Of a DNA stretch of 37,993 nucleotides, positions 6,259-14,954 are shown one piece after another. Where the stretch lies: contig JAAYNI010000019.1 of assembly GCA_012520995.1 (NCBI GenBank), forward strand, positions 1 to 37,993, read 5' to 3'. The stretch's first letter is position 1. Every line of letters starts with the position of its first letter. Source of the DNA: Candidatus Rifleibacteriota bacterium. Lineage in GTDB: Bacteria; Muiribacteriota; Ozemobacteria; Ozemobacterales; Ozemobacteraceae. The position numbers and the translations under genes are program-made. The notes below the pieces were generated by a model, which worked only from the letters and a program-made list of their open reading frames with translations, did not search any database and was not told the origin of the DNA.

Positions 6259-8388
6259 TTAAAAATTTACGTCTAAGCTAATCAGAAAGTCTTGGTTGGT
6301 GACGGGACTTCTGAAATCCCAAGTCAGTTCTTTGGTAATAAAGTCATAGTTCTTCTTCCATGTCTTTTCATAAGAGTAATGAGCGTTTATACTGACATCA
6401 TCCGAAAAGCGCTTGTTGAAGGTGCATTCCATAATCGGCTGTTTCTTCTTGGCCCAAGGTGTGGGCTGATTATCGTAATTTTTAAAGGAAAAATCCCGGA
6501 CTCCTGCAGATAAAAATACAGCTATAGTCGGGGCGGGAGAATAATCAGCTATTATGCGGAGGCTATTGTGTTTATAATCAGGATACCAAAGAAAAGTGTA
6601 TTCGCGGCACAAGAATCTGTCTTCAAGAGAGATATTGAGACTTTCAAGAATGTTGTAAGAAAACTTGGCACCGTATTCGTCTTCTCCGAAGTCCATTACC
6701 ATACCCGTAAGTGACATGTTTCCTATTCTTTTTCGGAAAATATTCTCAAACGTAAAATAGAGCTTGTCCGAGAGGCGAGCTTCATAGATTCCGGAATACT
6801 CGTATTTATCGTGAGACAGTTTTTCAAAATTTTCTTCATCGCAAATATAAAGCGAAGAAACAGTGAATGAATGCTTCGCTGAGGGTCTGTAGACAACTTC
6901 GCCGAATAGGCTCCATATATGGTAACCCTGAATATTGTCATTTTTGTAGCGTCTGTTTTCGCTGTCTCCTTCAAAAGTGCAATAAAACATTTCTGTAATA
7001 GGCAGTGAGTAAGCTAATTGGAAAGAATTGTTGAAATAGCTGTCTCTGTAAAGGGCTGGTTCAGGGTTATCGCTGATAAAGGCTGTCGCGTAGTTGGAAA
7101 TATCAAGAACAGCCTGATTCCCGGCAAATGTTCTGGTGTTTTCAAGATACAGATTATGTTGGCTGTGATCCAAGTTTTTGAGATTTTTATAAGAGGTTAT
7201 ATCGCCTGAATATTCAATATGTGACGATGAGTTTTCCTTAAAGGTGTTTTTTGTTGCCTTAAATATGAGCTGATCAAAATCGGTAATTGAAGTTCTGTCG
7301 TATCTTCTGTTTGCTATCCCTGCTGAAGCAGAGTAGGTGCTTTCCGAGGATTCCTTTATATAAGTTGCTTTTACCAGGTTGTTTTTGAAGTTTTTGTAAC
7401 TTCTGCTTGGGTAATCTGTTCTCTGAAAATCATCGCTCAGAACAAAATAAGAGTTGTTGCCGACTTTTTTTTGTAAAGCCAAAGTTGTGAAATGCTCCAA
7501 TGTTTTTTCATATTTTTCTCTTGCCTGAAAATCTTCTTTAAATATTAAAATAGTTTCAGGATTTAAATCCCATTCAAGTGAAAGTTTCAGTTTGCCGAAT
7601 TCATTTTTTTTCAGTGTTTTTTCGCTTTTAAAAGGCGGTATAAGGCCTTGGATATTTTCTGTTTCATCATTTTTTGCCAACAGAAGCGAAAAGTCACCCG
7701 TAACTCTGAGTTTTTCCAGGTTTGTAAGCTTTTCATTTGGTGCAGGCAGACTTGTTTTTTCTTGCTCAAGTTTCTCAAGTAACCTGTCTATTTGTGTTCC
7801 CAACTCAGCAAAATAAGAATCTGTTTCACTCTGCTTGTCGCCTTCGCTTTTGTCAGGAGTTGTTTCATGTTTTTCAGAAGAAGCTTCTTTCTCTTTTCTA
7901 TTGTTTGCAAGGGACTTTTTTGAAGCTTTTTGTATTTTTTCCTCTTCTGCTTTTCCTTTGATTTCATGGTAATAAAAATTCTGAAGTTCGACATAAGCGC
8001 TTTTGGCTGTGGAAAATGCAGTGAAAATCTCTGCTTGATGTATGGGGTCTGCTTCTGCGGAAGATGTGTATAGAGCCTCTAAATTAGAATATCTGCTGTT
8101 TGCTAACTGTATTTTTTGTTCAACTTTTGAGACTATGTCCGAGATTTTTTTCTTATCTTTTTCCTTTAGAGCTGTTTTGAGTTTTTCGTCTAAGGTTTTC
8201 AGCTCTTTAAGGGTTCTTTTTAAAAAGGTTTCTTGTCTGCCGAAAGCAGAAATTGTTGCTCTGGAGAGTGGGGACAAAGCCTGTGCTTGGCAAGGTGAGC
8301 AAAATAAAAAAAAGAAACTGAGGGCTATCAGATTGAGGTTGAAAAATATTTTGACTGTTTCTGTATTTTTGTTTTTGCTGATATTCAT
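6259..8388 (-). CDS. Exported protein with N-terminal helical region and C-terminal outer-membrane beta-barrel-like region
   Basis: 709 aa, no family recognised. A signal peptide (hydrophobic 15-30, cleavage probably after QAQA near residue 37) is followed by a helical, Lys/Glu-rich region (about 45-170) and a charged low-complexity linker (170-200). From about 230 to the end the sequence is a series of alternating polar/hydrophobic strands rich in Tyr, Phe and Asn. It finishes in FLISLDVNF, with a terminal Phe as in barrel proteins recognised by BamA. I infer an outer-membrane barrel with a periplasmic helical domain; porin-like transport or surface anchoring are both possible. It is the second gene of a pair, 21 bases after its partner, and has no clear ribosome site, so it is probably coupled to it. 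Confidence 0.7.
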   Translation of the reverse strand: MNISKNKNTETVKIFFNLNLIALSFFFLFCSPCQAQALSPLSRATISAFGRQETFLKRTLKELKTLDEKLKTALKEKDKKKISDIVSKVEQKIQLANSRYSNLEALYTSSAEADPIHQAEIFTAFSTAKSAYVELQNFYYHEIKGKAEEEKIQKASKKSLANNRKEKEASSEKHETTPDKSEGDKQSETDSYFAELGTQIDRLLEKLEQEKTSLPAPNEKLTNLEKLRVTGDFSLLLAKNDETENIQGLIPPFKSEKTLKKNEFGKLKLSLEWDLNPETILIFKEDFQAREKYEKTLEHFTTLALQKKVGNNSYFVLSDDFQRTDYPSRSYKNFKNNLVKATYIKESSESTYSASAGIANRRYDRTSITDFDQLIFKATKNTFKENSSSHIEYSGDITSYKNLKNLDHSQHNLYLENTRTFAGNQAVLDISNYATAFISDNPEPALYRDSYFNNSFQLAYSLPITEMFYCTFEGDSENRRYKNDNIQGYHIWSLFGEVVYRPSAKHSFTVSSLYICDEENFEKLSHDKYEYSGIYEARLSDKLYFTFENIFRKRIGNMSLTGMVMDFGEDEYGAKFSYNILESLNISLEDRFLCREYTFLWYPDYKHNSLRIIADYSPAPTIAVFLSAGVRDFSFKNYDNQPTPWAKKKQPIMECTFNKRFSDDVSINAHYSYEKTWKKNYDFITKELTWDFRSPVTNQDFLISLDVNF

Positions 8389-8409
8389 AAGAAGATTTTA
8401 TTATTGAAT

Positions 8410-9294
8410 TTAAGGGGTGTTTGAGGCTGTTTTTTTAATTTTCTGCCACTTCGAAAAGGATAGATCCACTGTTAATCCGAATTTTTCCAAAATGCTGTTT
8501 TCAAGCTGCGAAGAAAGTTTTTCTGCGCTTGTTCTTTCTGCGCCTTTCTGAACTTCTTCTAGAATTTCTTGCATTCCCGAGTCATCTTTTAATGATGTCA
8601 GGGCAGAGTAAGAGATATTCAGATTGCTCCATAAGTTTTCAATTCTACGTTGTTCTGCAGTCATGTAGCAGTTGTTTCTGCAAGACATGTCTATTTCATG
8701 CTTTAGACGTTCTGCTTTTTTGAATATCATGCTGAAAGAGCCCCATAGCGGAGTCTTAGTATCGTTTCTTCTAAAAGATCTTTTCAGTGAAAGGTTTTTG
8801 AGTTGCTCAGGGGTTTTACCGGCTCTTTTTGCGATGGTCTGAGCAGCAGAAGTTATATATTTCTCAAATTCTTCCATTTCGTTCATTTGAGCTTTTGAAA
8901 TTTGAGAAACAGAGTAGTCTTTGCTTTTCTTTTCCAGAAGTTTCACTAGCCTTTGGAGTCTCTTAGTTGATTTTATTCCGTCAGAGTTTTCGAAAAGTGC
9001 TTTTGACTGCAATAGTGCTTTTAAAGTTGCTGATTCCCGTTTGCAGATCTCGGAACTTCTTTTAAAAGCGACTTGGCTGGCATTTTGTTTAGCACTTTCT
9101 TCAAATAAGTCGATCTTCTTTAAAGTCAGAAGAGCTTTTTCCATAATTTTTTCTAATGAATTATGTTCGGAAAAAGAGGAGGGAGGCTTTTGTAAGGTGA
9201 TTTCACTTGCTTCGTCTTTTGATGATGCGGCAAAAACAGCTCCTTGTGTCAGAACTCCGCAAAGAAGGTAAACCGCTATAGCTTTGACTTTCAA
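8410..9294 (-). CDS. Exported helical, coiled-coil-like protein of unknown function
   Basis: 294 aa with a signal peptide (MKVKAIAVYLLCGVLTQGA, cleavage near residue 22). The mature part is almost wholly charged and helical, with two nearby cysteines (SCRNNC, about residues 200-205) that could form a disulfide in the periplasm. The start is a TTG at 9294, supported by GGAG at 9301-9304 six bases upstream. No homologous family is recognised. It is the first gene of a two-gene operon with the barrel-like protein, so a periplasmic partner or chaperone role is plausible but only inferred. Confidence 0.65.
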   Translation of the reverse strand: MKVKAIAVYLLCGVLTQGAVFAASSKDEASEITLQKPPSSFSEHNSLEKIMEKALLTLKKIDLFEESAKQNASQVAFKRSSEICKRESATLKALLQSKALFENSDGIKSTKRLQRLVKLLEKKSKDYSVSQISKAQMNEMEEFEKYITSAAQTIAKRAGKTPEQLKNLSLKRSFRRNDTKTPLWGSFSMIFKKAERLKHEIDMSCRNNCYMTAEQRRIENLWSNLNISYSALTSLKDDSGMQEILEEVQKGAERTSAEKLSSQLENSILEKFGLTVDLSFSKWQKIKKTASNTP

Positions 9295-9377
9295 AAAATA
9301 CTCCGTTTTTCTGTTTTTATGCTCATCGGCAATACTTGCAAGAATTAAAACTATACTTTCGAAAGATAATTCTCTTA

Positions 9378-9406
9378 TTGAAATAAAGTTCGCAAGGTAC
9401 TATAGT
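9378..9406 (+). promoter_or_regulatory. sigma-70-type promoter for the M23 peptidase
   Basis: TTGAAA (9378-9383), 17-base spacer, TATAGT (9401-9406). Predicted transcription start is near 9413, about 30 bases before the ATG. Confidence 0.65.
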
Positions 9407-9442
9407 TGCTTCTGAATAAATGATAAGGACTTGATAAAACAA

Positions 9443-11431
9443 ATGAGAAGACTAATAGCCTTTTTGACAGCTATTTTGATGATTTTGTTCTTTTTGCCGC
9501 AATTAGAAGCCAAGACAGGATGGCCTCTGAAGATACCGGTATCTTTCAGTTCTTCTTTCGGAGAGTTCCGAGGAATGAGGTTTCATGCGGGAGTAGATTT
9601 CAGAACACAGCAAAAGAACGGTATTCCGGTATATGCCATAGCAGACGGATATATCTCAAGAATAGGAGTCAGCTACCGAAATTACGGTTATGTTCTATAT
9701 TTGACTCATCCAGAGCTTGGCATTAAAAGTGTTTATGCCCACTTGCAGGAGTTCTCGGAGCCCATGAAGTCCCATGTTGAAGCTAAGTTGAAGAAAATGA
9801 AAGCAAGGCATGGTCTTAGCGAGTTTTTTGGGCCAGATTCTTTTCCTGTAAAGAAAGGGCAGCAAATTGCTCTTTCAGGTGAAAGCGGTTCAGGGCCTCC
9901 ACATCTGCATTTTGAGTTGAGGAACATGAAGGATGAACCTGTGGCTCCAGCTCTTTACGGTTATCGCGAAACAGACAAGATATGGCCAAAAATGTCTAAG
10001 ATATATTTGGTTCCTTTGTCTTATGGAAGCGTGATCGACGGAAGCTTCATGCCGGCCTCTTTTTGGCTATCAATGAAAACCAAAGAATCCTATTCATTGG
10101 ATTATGCTCCTTCTCTTTTGGGGAAAGTAGGTATTCAAGCTGGAATCTATGATTATAATAATTTTGGCGGTGTCTTCGGAGTTGAAGATCTGGAATTGAA
10201 AATTAACGGCAAAACATCTTTCAAAAGCCAATTTCATAGATATCCATATAATAAAGACTATCAGTGTCCTATGGTTTATGATTACTTTAATTCGCAAAAT
10301 CGCAAACTGGGATATGCTTATATGCTTTATAAATTGCCTTGGGAAACCTTGCCTTTCTCGGATGGCTGGGCAGGCTGGAGCGGTGTGTTCGATGAAAAGG
10401 CCTTTTCCGGAGATTCAAGTAGAGCCTCATTTGAGGTTACTGCTCATGATTTTGGCAGAAATGCGGTTAAATTAAACGGAAAATTCAGGCACTATAAAGG
10501 AACTTTCAATGCTCATATTACAGACGCAGAACTCGATGCTTATTCCTTTGGAGAACTCTTTCATAATTTTTATAGCTTGATATCAGTCGGAAGAGTTGGA
10601 AAAAAGGTTAAACAGCAGACTATCAGAACAGGGCACGTTGTTTGTAAAGACTCCAAAGGCCGAGAGTCTCAAATACCTTGCATTCTTTTTACCAACAAAG
10701 CAGAATTGGCCTTTCCTGTAGAAGAATCTTGGGCTGATGGAGCATGGCTTTTGAACGGCAAAATGGTTTTATCGCCTTCGGAATATATTCCAGAAAATGG
10801 AAAGACAGTTTCTTTCGAAAATGGCTTGGCGGAGCTCAAGTTTAACAGAAATACCTTGGAATTCCCTATTTTTGCTTCTATGAAGTCTGATAAAGCTTCA
10901 ATGCCTTCTTATTCACAAGAGGGATTCGGAACTCTTAAGGCTTTCAGCCCGGTTTGGGATTTTTTCCCGGGCAACATTGTTTTCAGCAGAGATGTTAAAG
11001 TTTCTGTAAAAGCCGATTCTTATGCGGGCGATCGCAAAAAACTGTCGCTTTACAGCTTTGATGACAAAGGAAATGTAATCTGTGCCGGAGGCAGTTTCGA
11101 GGGTGATTTCTTAACTCTTGGAACCAGAACCGGAGGACGTTATGTAATAATGGAAGACTTGGTTCCCCCAGAAATTAAATATCATAGATATTTTAAACAT
11201 TATCAGTTGGGGCATTGTTATTCATTTAAGGTCACAGACTTTGGCAGCGGAGCAGACTTGCTTTCTGCGGAAGCATTTTCTGGCAATAAAAAGCTGGATG
11301 TTTATTCAGACCCAGACAAAAATGAAGTCTATATTATGAGACCCTCTTTGAAAAAGCCGTTTGAAATGACTTTGACTGTGAAAGATAACGCAGGAAATAT
11401 AGCAACAGCGACAAAAAGCGTCACACAGTAA
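9443..11431 (+). CDS. Exported M23 (LytM-like) metallopeptidase with large C-terminal region
   Basis: Zinc endopeptidase expected to cut peptidoglycan cross-links in the periplasm. A signal peptide (residues 1-23) is followed by the M23 domain. Counting from the ATG at 9443, the zinc ligands are H48 and D52 (HAGVD) and H156 of the HLH motif (PHLHFE, H154/H156), with H100 of YAHL as the further catalytic His, so the enzyme looks active. A charged insertion of about 30 residues (106-135) separates YAHL from VKKG. The remaining ~480 residues look like beta-sandwich modules, perhaps Ig-like, and may bind the wall or the envelope. A TTG at 9431 is an alternative start; the AAGGA at 9425-9429 is too close to the TTG and rather far from the ATG, so the choice is uncertain. 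Confidence 0.88.
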   Translation: MRRLIAFLTAILMILFFLPQLEAKTGWPLKIPVSFSSSFGEFRGMRFHAGVDFRTQQKNGIPVYAIADGYISRIGVSYRNYGYVLYLTHPELGIKSVYAHLQEFSEPMKSHVEAKLKKMKARHGLSEFFGPDSFPVKKGQQIALSGESGSGPPHLHFELRNMKDEPVAPALYGYRETDKIWPKMSKIYLVPLSYGSVIDGSFMPASFWLSMKTKESYSLDYAPSLLGKVGIQAGIYDYNNFGGVFGVEDLELKINGKTSFKSQFHRYPYNKDYQCPMVYDYFNSQNRKLGYAYMLYKLPWETLPFSDGWAGWSGVFDEKAFSGDSSRASFEVTAHDFGRNAVKLNGKFRHYKGTFNAHITDAELDAYSFGELFHNFYSLISVGRVGKKVKQQTIRTGHVVCKDSKGRESQIPCILFTNKAELAFPVEESWADGAWLLNGKMVLSPSEYIPENGKTVSFENGLAELKFNRNTLEFPIFASMKSDKASMPSYSQEGFGTLKAFSPVWDFFPGNIVFSRDVKVSVKADSYAGDRKKLSLYSFDDKGNVICAGGSFEGDFLTLGTRTGGRYVIMEDLVPPEIKYHRYFKHYQLGHCYSFKVTDFGSGADLLSAEAFSGNKKLDVYSDPDKNEVYIMRPSLKKPFEMTLTVKDNAGNIATATKSVTQ

Positions 11432-11720
11432 CAAGTGCTTTGTTGCAGCTAAAACTTCCTTTTAACAGACATCCGGCTCTACGATAAATCATCGTTGGCA
11501 GGCACTAAGATCGCACGGTGACGAGTGGCGAAAAGTCAAAGGGAGTGGGGCGTAGGGTGTAGGGAGTAGTGGAATTGTTTAGACTCAACTTCTAAAACTA
11601 ATAATTTCTTTATCTGCGTAATCTGCGGATAGAAAGGTTTTTGGAGTTTGTTCTGTGTGTTCCGTGTGTTCTGTGGTTTAAAAGGTATTTTTGTCCTTTC
11701 TGCTCCCTACGCCCTAACCC
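11432..11720. repeat. Repeat-rich spacer bounded by inverted G-rich/C-rich blocks
   Basis: Non-coding, between the convergent M23 gene and flhB. It holds AGTGCTTTGTTGCAGC (11434-11449, as at 5755), a small ACGAT/ATCGT hairpin near 11480, a G-rich block on the plus strand (11541-11572), TCTGCGTAATCTGCGGAT (11609-11626), GTGTTCCGTGTGTTCTGTGG (11657-11676, as at 6168) and the complementary C-rich block (11705-11728) that runs into flhB. The two outer blocks are near-identical in opposite orientation, so the middle looks like an inverted-repeat-bounded unit. Confidence 0.6.
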
Positions 11721-12884
11721 CTATTCCCTGGTTTTGTTGGTGTAATAGACTTGTGCGAGAATAGCCGCTACGGCACTGTAGAGGTCTTCTGGTATGACAT
11801 CGCCTGCTTCCATTGTTTTATACATTTGTCTTGCCAGAGGTTTATTCTCTAGTATTGGAATGTTATGTTCTTTGGCTATTTCCCTGATTTTTTCAGCCAA
11901 GTGATCGGCTCCTAGGGCTACCACGGTAGGAGCCGTTTCGCCGCCGAATTCATATTTTATGGCTACAGCTATGTGAGTCGGGTTTGTGATAATTACCGTT
12001 GCTTGGGGCACTTCTTCCAGTTGCCGTTTGCTGGAGACAGCTCTTTGTTTATCTCTGATTTTCTGTTTGACATAGGGGTCGCCTTCTTGTTGTTTAAATT
12101 CCTCTTTGACTTCTTGTTTGGACATTTTCAGATTCTCTTCATATCGCCATTTTTGGAAGCCCCAGTCGAGGAGGGCAATTGCCAATAGAATTGCCAATAT
12201 TTTGACTCCCATGGTGAAAACTATATCTAGCAGAGCTGTCATGCCTTGAGCTGGTGATACTTTGAGAATTCCCACAAAAAAAGGAAAATGCTCTTTAAAC
12301 GTGTTGTAGGGAATAATAGCTATAGCTATGACCTTTAGAAATGATTTTACAAGTTCTGCAGCCATTTTCCAAGAAAAGATGTTTCTTATGCCTGAGACAG
12401 GATTGAATCTTTCAATGTCAGGAGTCAGAGGTTTCAGAGTAAAGAGAAATCCGACCTGAATCAGATTTGATAGAGCGGAGGCTACAAATATTGTTGTGCA
12501 GATTGGAAACAGCAGTTTCAACATCAATAACAAAAATTGGTTCATTCCCAGCAAAATATCATCATATGTTGCTTCTTTCAGCAGCAGGTCTGTAAATGAA
12601 AATTGCATGTAGCTGGCGCAATCGCCATATATTGTTGCTCCTTGATTACGTAAAAACAGCAAGCCTGCAAGCAATATTATGACGGATGAAAGATCTTGAG
12701 ATTTTGCGACATTGCCTTTTTCTCTGGCCTCTCTGCGGCGTTTTTCAGTGGCGGGCTCTGTCTTGTCACCTGCAAAAAGCTGAAGGTCGAACGGTCTTTC
12801 GGCAAATGAAAGCTTGTTGGGCAAAGTGTTGTCTTCTAAGCTCAGGATTTCTTGTTCTAATAGAAGAGAAAAGTGGAAGCTCAT
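11721..12884 (-). CDS. flhB: Flagellar export switch protein FlhB
   Basis: Inner-membrane component of the flagellar type III export apparatus that switches substrate class from rod/hook to filament. 387 aa. After an unusual extension of about 30 residues comes the typical DLQLFAGDKTEPAT start, four membrane helices and the cytoplasmic domain with the self-cleaving N301-P-T-H site. The start at 12884 overlaps the fliR stop (ATGA), which supports it, although no Shine-Dalgarno is visible. The last codons and TAG stop (11721-11729) fall inside a G-rich repeat (see findings). It is the last gene of the fliP-Q-R-flhB operon. Confidence 0.93.
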   Translation of the reverse strand: MSFHFSLLLEQEILSLEDNTLPNKLSFAERPFDLQLFAGDKTEPATEKRRREAREKGNVAKSQDLSSVIILLAGLLFLRNQGATIYGDCASYMQFSFTDLLLKEATYDDILLGMNQFLLLMLKLLFPICTTIFVASALSNLIQVGFLFTLKPLTPDIERFNPVSGIRNIFSWKMAAELVKSFLKVIAIAIIPYNTFKEHFPFFVGILKVSPAQGMTALLDIVFTMGVKILAILLAIALLDWGFQKWRYEENLKMSKQEVKEEFKQQEGDPYVKQKIRDKQRAVSSKRQLEEVPQATVIITNPTHIAVAIKYEFGGETAPTVVALGADHLAEKIREIAKEHNIPILENKPLARQMYKTMEAGDVIPEDLYSAVAAILAQVYYTNKTRE

Positions 12885-13660
12885 GGGGAGATCAACCTTG
12901 AAATCTCGAAAATTTTGTTGAGCAATATCTCCAGAAGATCTCTGGAGGCGTCACCCAAAATGTGGATGAAGAGCACTATCATCAAAAGGCCGGCCAGTAT
13001 TTTGATTGCAAATCCAAGCTGGAATATGTTGATTTTGGGCACTGTTCTGGCGATTATGCCGAGAGCCACGTCGCTTATAAGGGTAACGGCTATTATAGGC
13101 ATGGCAACTTGAAGACCTGATACAAAGAGAACCTTTGTGGATTCCATTATTTCCTTTATTGCTAATATGTTTAAGTCAGCTCCGGCGGGCGGTATTTTTA
13201 AAAAGCTGTCAAAGAAAGCTTTTAGAATTATCAAATGCCCGTTGATGCAAAGAAATATAAGCATTCCCAAAAGTCTGAAAGAGTCGGCTACTATTCCAAG
13301 ACTTTGTCCTGATATGGGGTCTGCGACTTGCACAAAGGAAAATCCGATTTGCATGCCAATCATGTTGCCGCCCATTCTCAGAGCTGACTCCGCCAGAATA
13401 GCTACAAAGCCTATTGCAAATCCGAATGAGAGTTCTTTGATGACCAAAATAGCATAGCCCCCTGCTGAAAGAGCTGGGAATGTGTGAGTCTGTAAGAGGG
13501 CTGGCAACACCAGCAAGGCGCAAAGCGCGGAAAGTCCGGCTTTCACTCTGGCTGAAATCTGGTTGCCTGAAAAAACAGGTGTGTATAAGAAAAATCCGCT
13601 GAATCTGACAGTTGCTGCCAAGAAAAGACCAAATGCGTTAAGAAAATAAGCTTGAGTCAT
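12881..13660 (-). CDS. fliR: Flagellar export gate protein FliR
   Basis: Membrane component of the export gate (FliP5-FliQ4-FliR1). 259 aa, the usual length, with six hydrophobic segments and the typical MGGNMIGMQIGFSFVQVADP stretch in the middle. The start codon immediately follows the fliQ stop and the end overlaps flhB by four bases. Confidence 0.92.
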   Translation of the reverse strand: MTQAYFLNAFGLFLAATVRFSGFFLYTPVFSGNQISARVKAGLSALCALLVLPALLQTHTFPALSAGGYAILVIKELSFGFAIGFVAILAESALRMGGNMIGMQIGFSFVQVADPISGQSLGIVADSFRLLGMLIFLCINGHLIILKAFFDSFLKIPPAGADLNILAIKEIMESTKVLFVSGLQVAMPIIAVTLISDVALGIIARTVPKINIFQLGFAIKILAGLLMIVLFIHILGDASRDLLEILLNKIFEISRLISP

Positions 13661-13930
13661 TTAGAAGGCGTAGTTTTCAAGTCCGCCTAAAAGGCGTGTG
13701 GCGAAACCCATCAAAAGATTCAGCATCCAAGGTGCAAGCAGAATCAAAGTGATGGCGGTTGCAAAAAGTTTGGGAATAAAGCTTAAGCTTTGTTCCTGAA
13801 TTGATGTGGCAGTTTGAATTATACTGATGGCTATCCCAAGAAGCATTCCGACAAGAAGCACTGGAGCGGAAAGTGTGAGACACATCAGAAAGGTGTCTTT
13901 GAAGAGTTCTATGAATACCATTTCGTCCAT
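13661..13930 (-). CDS. fliQ: Flagellar export gate protein FliQ
   Basis: 89-aa two-helix membrane protein of the export gate. It contains the family stretch GMLLGIAISIIQTATSIQEQ followed by SLSFIPKLFATAITLI. A G-rich ribosome site overlaps the end of fliP, four bases upstream; the stop directly abuts fliR. Confidence 0.92.
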   Translation of the reverse strand: MDEMVFIELFKDTFLMCLTLSAPVLLVGMLLGIAISIIQTATSIQEQSLSFIPKLFATAITLILLAPWMLNLLMGFATRLLGGLENYAF

Positions 13931-13934
13931 TCAG

Positions 13935-14783
13935 TTATCCCCCAAAGCTTGTCACCAAAGATTTTATGACAAGAGTCCATCCATCTACCAGCACAAAAAG
14001 AAGAATTTTGAATGGCAAAGCTATCATAGCGGGCGGTAGCATCATCATGCCCATGGACATTAAAATGCTGGCTACTACCATATCTATTACGAGAAACGGC
14101 AGATAAATGACTACGCCCATTTGAAAAGCTGTTTTTAGTTCACTGGTTATAAAAGCAGGTATTAAAGCTAAAGTGCTTAAGTCGTTTCGTGTCTTTGGCT
14201 TTTCACCTTTTTGCATGCCTGCGAAAAGAAAAAGATCTGATTCTCTCGCATGGGAAAACATGAAGTTTCTTATCGGGACAATGCCGCGTCTATAGGCTTC
14301 GACATGGTCTATCTCGTTGGCTACATAAGGACGAACGGCATTTTGATAAACGTCGGAAATCACAGGCGACATTATAAAAAAGGTCATGAAAAGAGCTAAG
14401 CCTATAAGTATCTGGTTGCTCGGTTCTTGCTGAGTGCCCAAGGCTCTTCTCACAAATCCTAATACTATGATTATTCTGGTAAAACTGGTGAGCATTATCA
14501 GAATCGATGGGGCGAGGCTAAGAATTGTGAGTATGATCAGGATTTGAAGTCCTGTGCCCAACTGTTGTCGTTCACTTCCAGGGTTTACGTTTATATTGAG
14601 TTCAGGGAGTTCAGGAAAAGCTAAGGTGAAATCTTCGGCTATTGTTGTTTCAGATGTTGTTGCGGTTGCCTGCCTTTCAGTTTGTGCTGACAAGGGCATG
14701 GGGTAAAACAGAATTAAGCAGAGAAAGGCAACTGCCGCGAGTAATCTGCATGGAAAAACTGTCTGTTGAAAGCTTTGGGGCAT
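13935..14783 (-). CDS. fliP: Flagellar export gate protein FliP
   Basis: Main export-gate membrane protein. The start at 14783 is chosen because AGGA (14792-14795) lies 8 bases upstream; an upstream TTG (14819) would add 12 residues without a ribosome site. The product has a cleavable-type signal (ending PLSAQ), an extracytoplasmic segment of about 50 residues, then the conserved helices with LTSFTRIIIVLGFVRRALGT and SMGMMMLPPAMIALPFKILL. First gene of the fliPQR-flhB operon, divergent from flhA. Confidence 0.93.
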   Translation of the reverse strand: MPQSFQQTVFPCRLLAAVAFLCLILFYPMPLSAQTERQATATTSETTIAEDFTLAFPELPELNINVNPGSERQQLGTGLQILIILTILSLAPSILIMLTSFTRIIIVLGFVRRALGTQQEPSNQILIGLALFMTFFIMSPVISDVYQNAVRPYVANEIDHVEAYRRGIVPIRNFMFSHARESDLFLFAGMQKGEKPKTRNDLSTLALIPAFITSELKTAFQMGVVIYLPFLVIDMVVASILMSMGMMMLPPAMIALPFKILLFVLVDGWTLVIKSLVTSFGG

Positions 14784-14804
14784 AGGTTGGTGTCCTGTGT
14801 GATG

Positions 14805-14817
14805 GTGCACTGTGCAC
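14805..14817. promoter_or_regulatory. Candidate operator palindrome in the fliP/flhA divergent region
   Basis: Two copies of the self-complementary hexamer GTGCAC separated by one base form a 13-bp dyad just downstream of the predicted fliP transcription start. It could be a repressor site or a short RNA hairpin. No regulator in the window is an obvious match. Confidence 0.35.
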
Positions 14818-14824
14818 AATAGAA

Positions 14825-14853
14825 ACTATACACCCTGAAAGAAAGAAAAACAA
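14825..14853 (-). promoter_or_regulatory. Promoter for fliPQR-flhB
   Basis: On the minus strand: TTGTTT (14853-14848), 17-base spacer, TATAGT (14830-14825). The predicted start near 14818 lies just before the GTGCACTGTGCAC palindrome (14805-14817), leaving a leader of about 35 bases before fliP. Confidence 0.5.
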
Positions 14854-14889
14854 GGCATATAAAAAAGTGAAAATAAAAACTTTATTTGA

Positions 14890-14919
14890 TTGAAAAGACC
14901 CGGATATTTGTACTATACT
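14890..14919 (+). promoter_or_regulatory. sigma-70-type promoter for flhA-flhG-flhF
   Basis: TTGAAA (14890-14895), 18-base spacer, TATACT (14914-14919). A transcript would start near 14926, about 30 bases before flhA. No sigma-28 or sigma-54 signature is seen here. Confidence 0.55.
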
Positions 14920-14954
14920 TCAGCCAAGCTTGAGAGAAAAAGGAGGGGCAATCT

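Noticed and set aside
9323-9330. GCCGATGA on the minus strand upstream of the exported-protein pair, resembling a sigma-28 -10
   Set aside because: The only TAAAGTTT-like word (TATAGTTT) is 17 rather than about 11 bases away, so the spacing is wrong.
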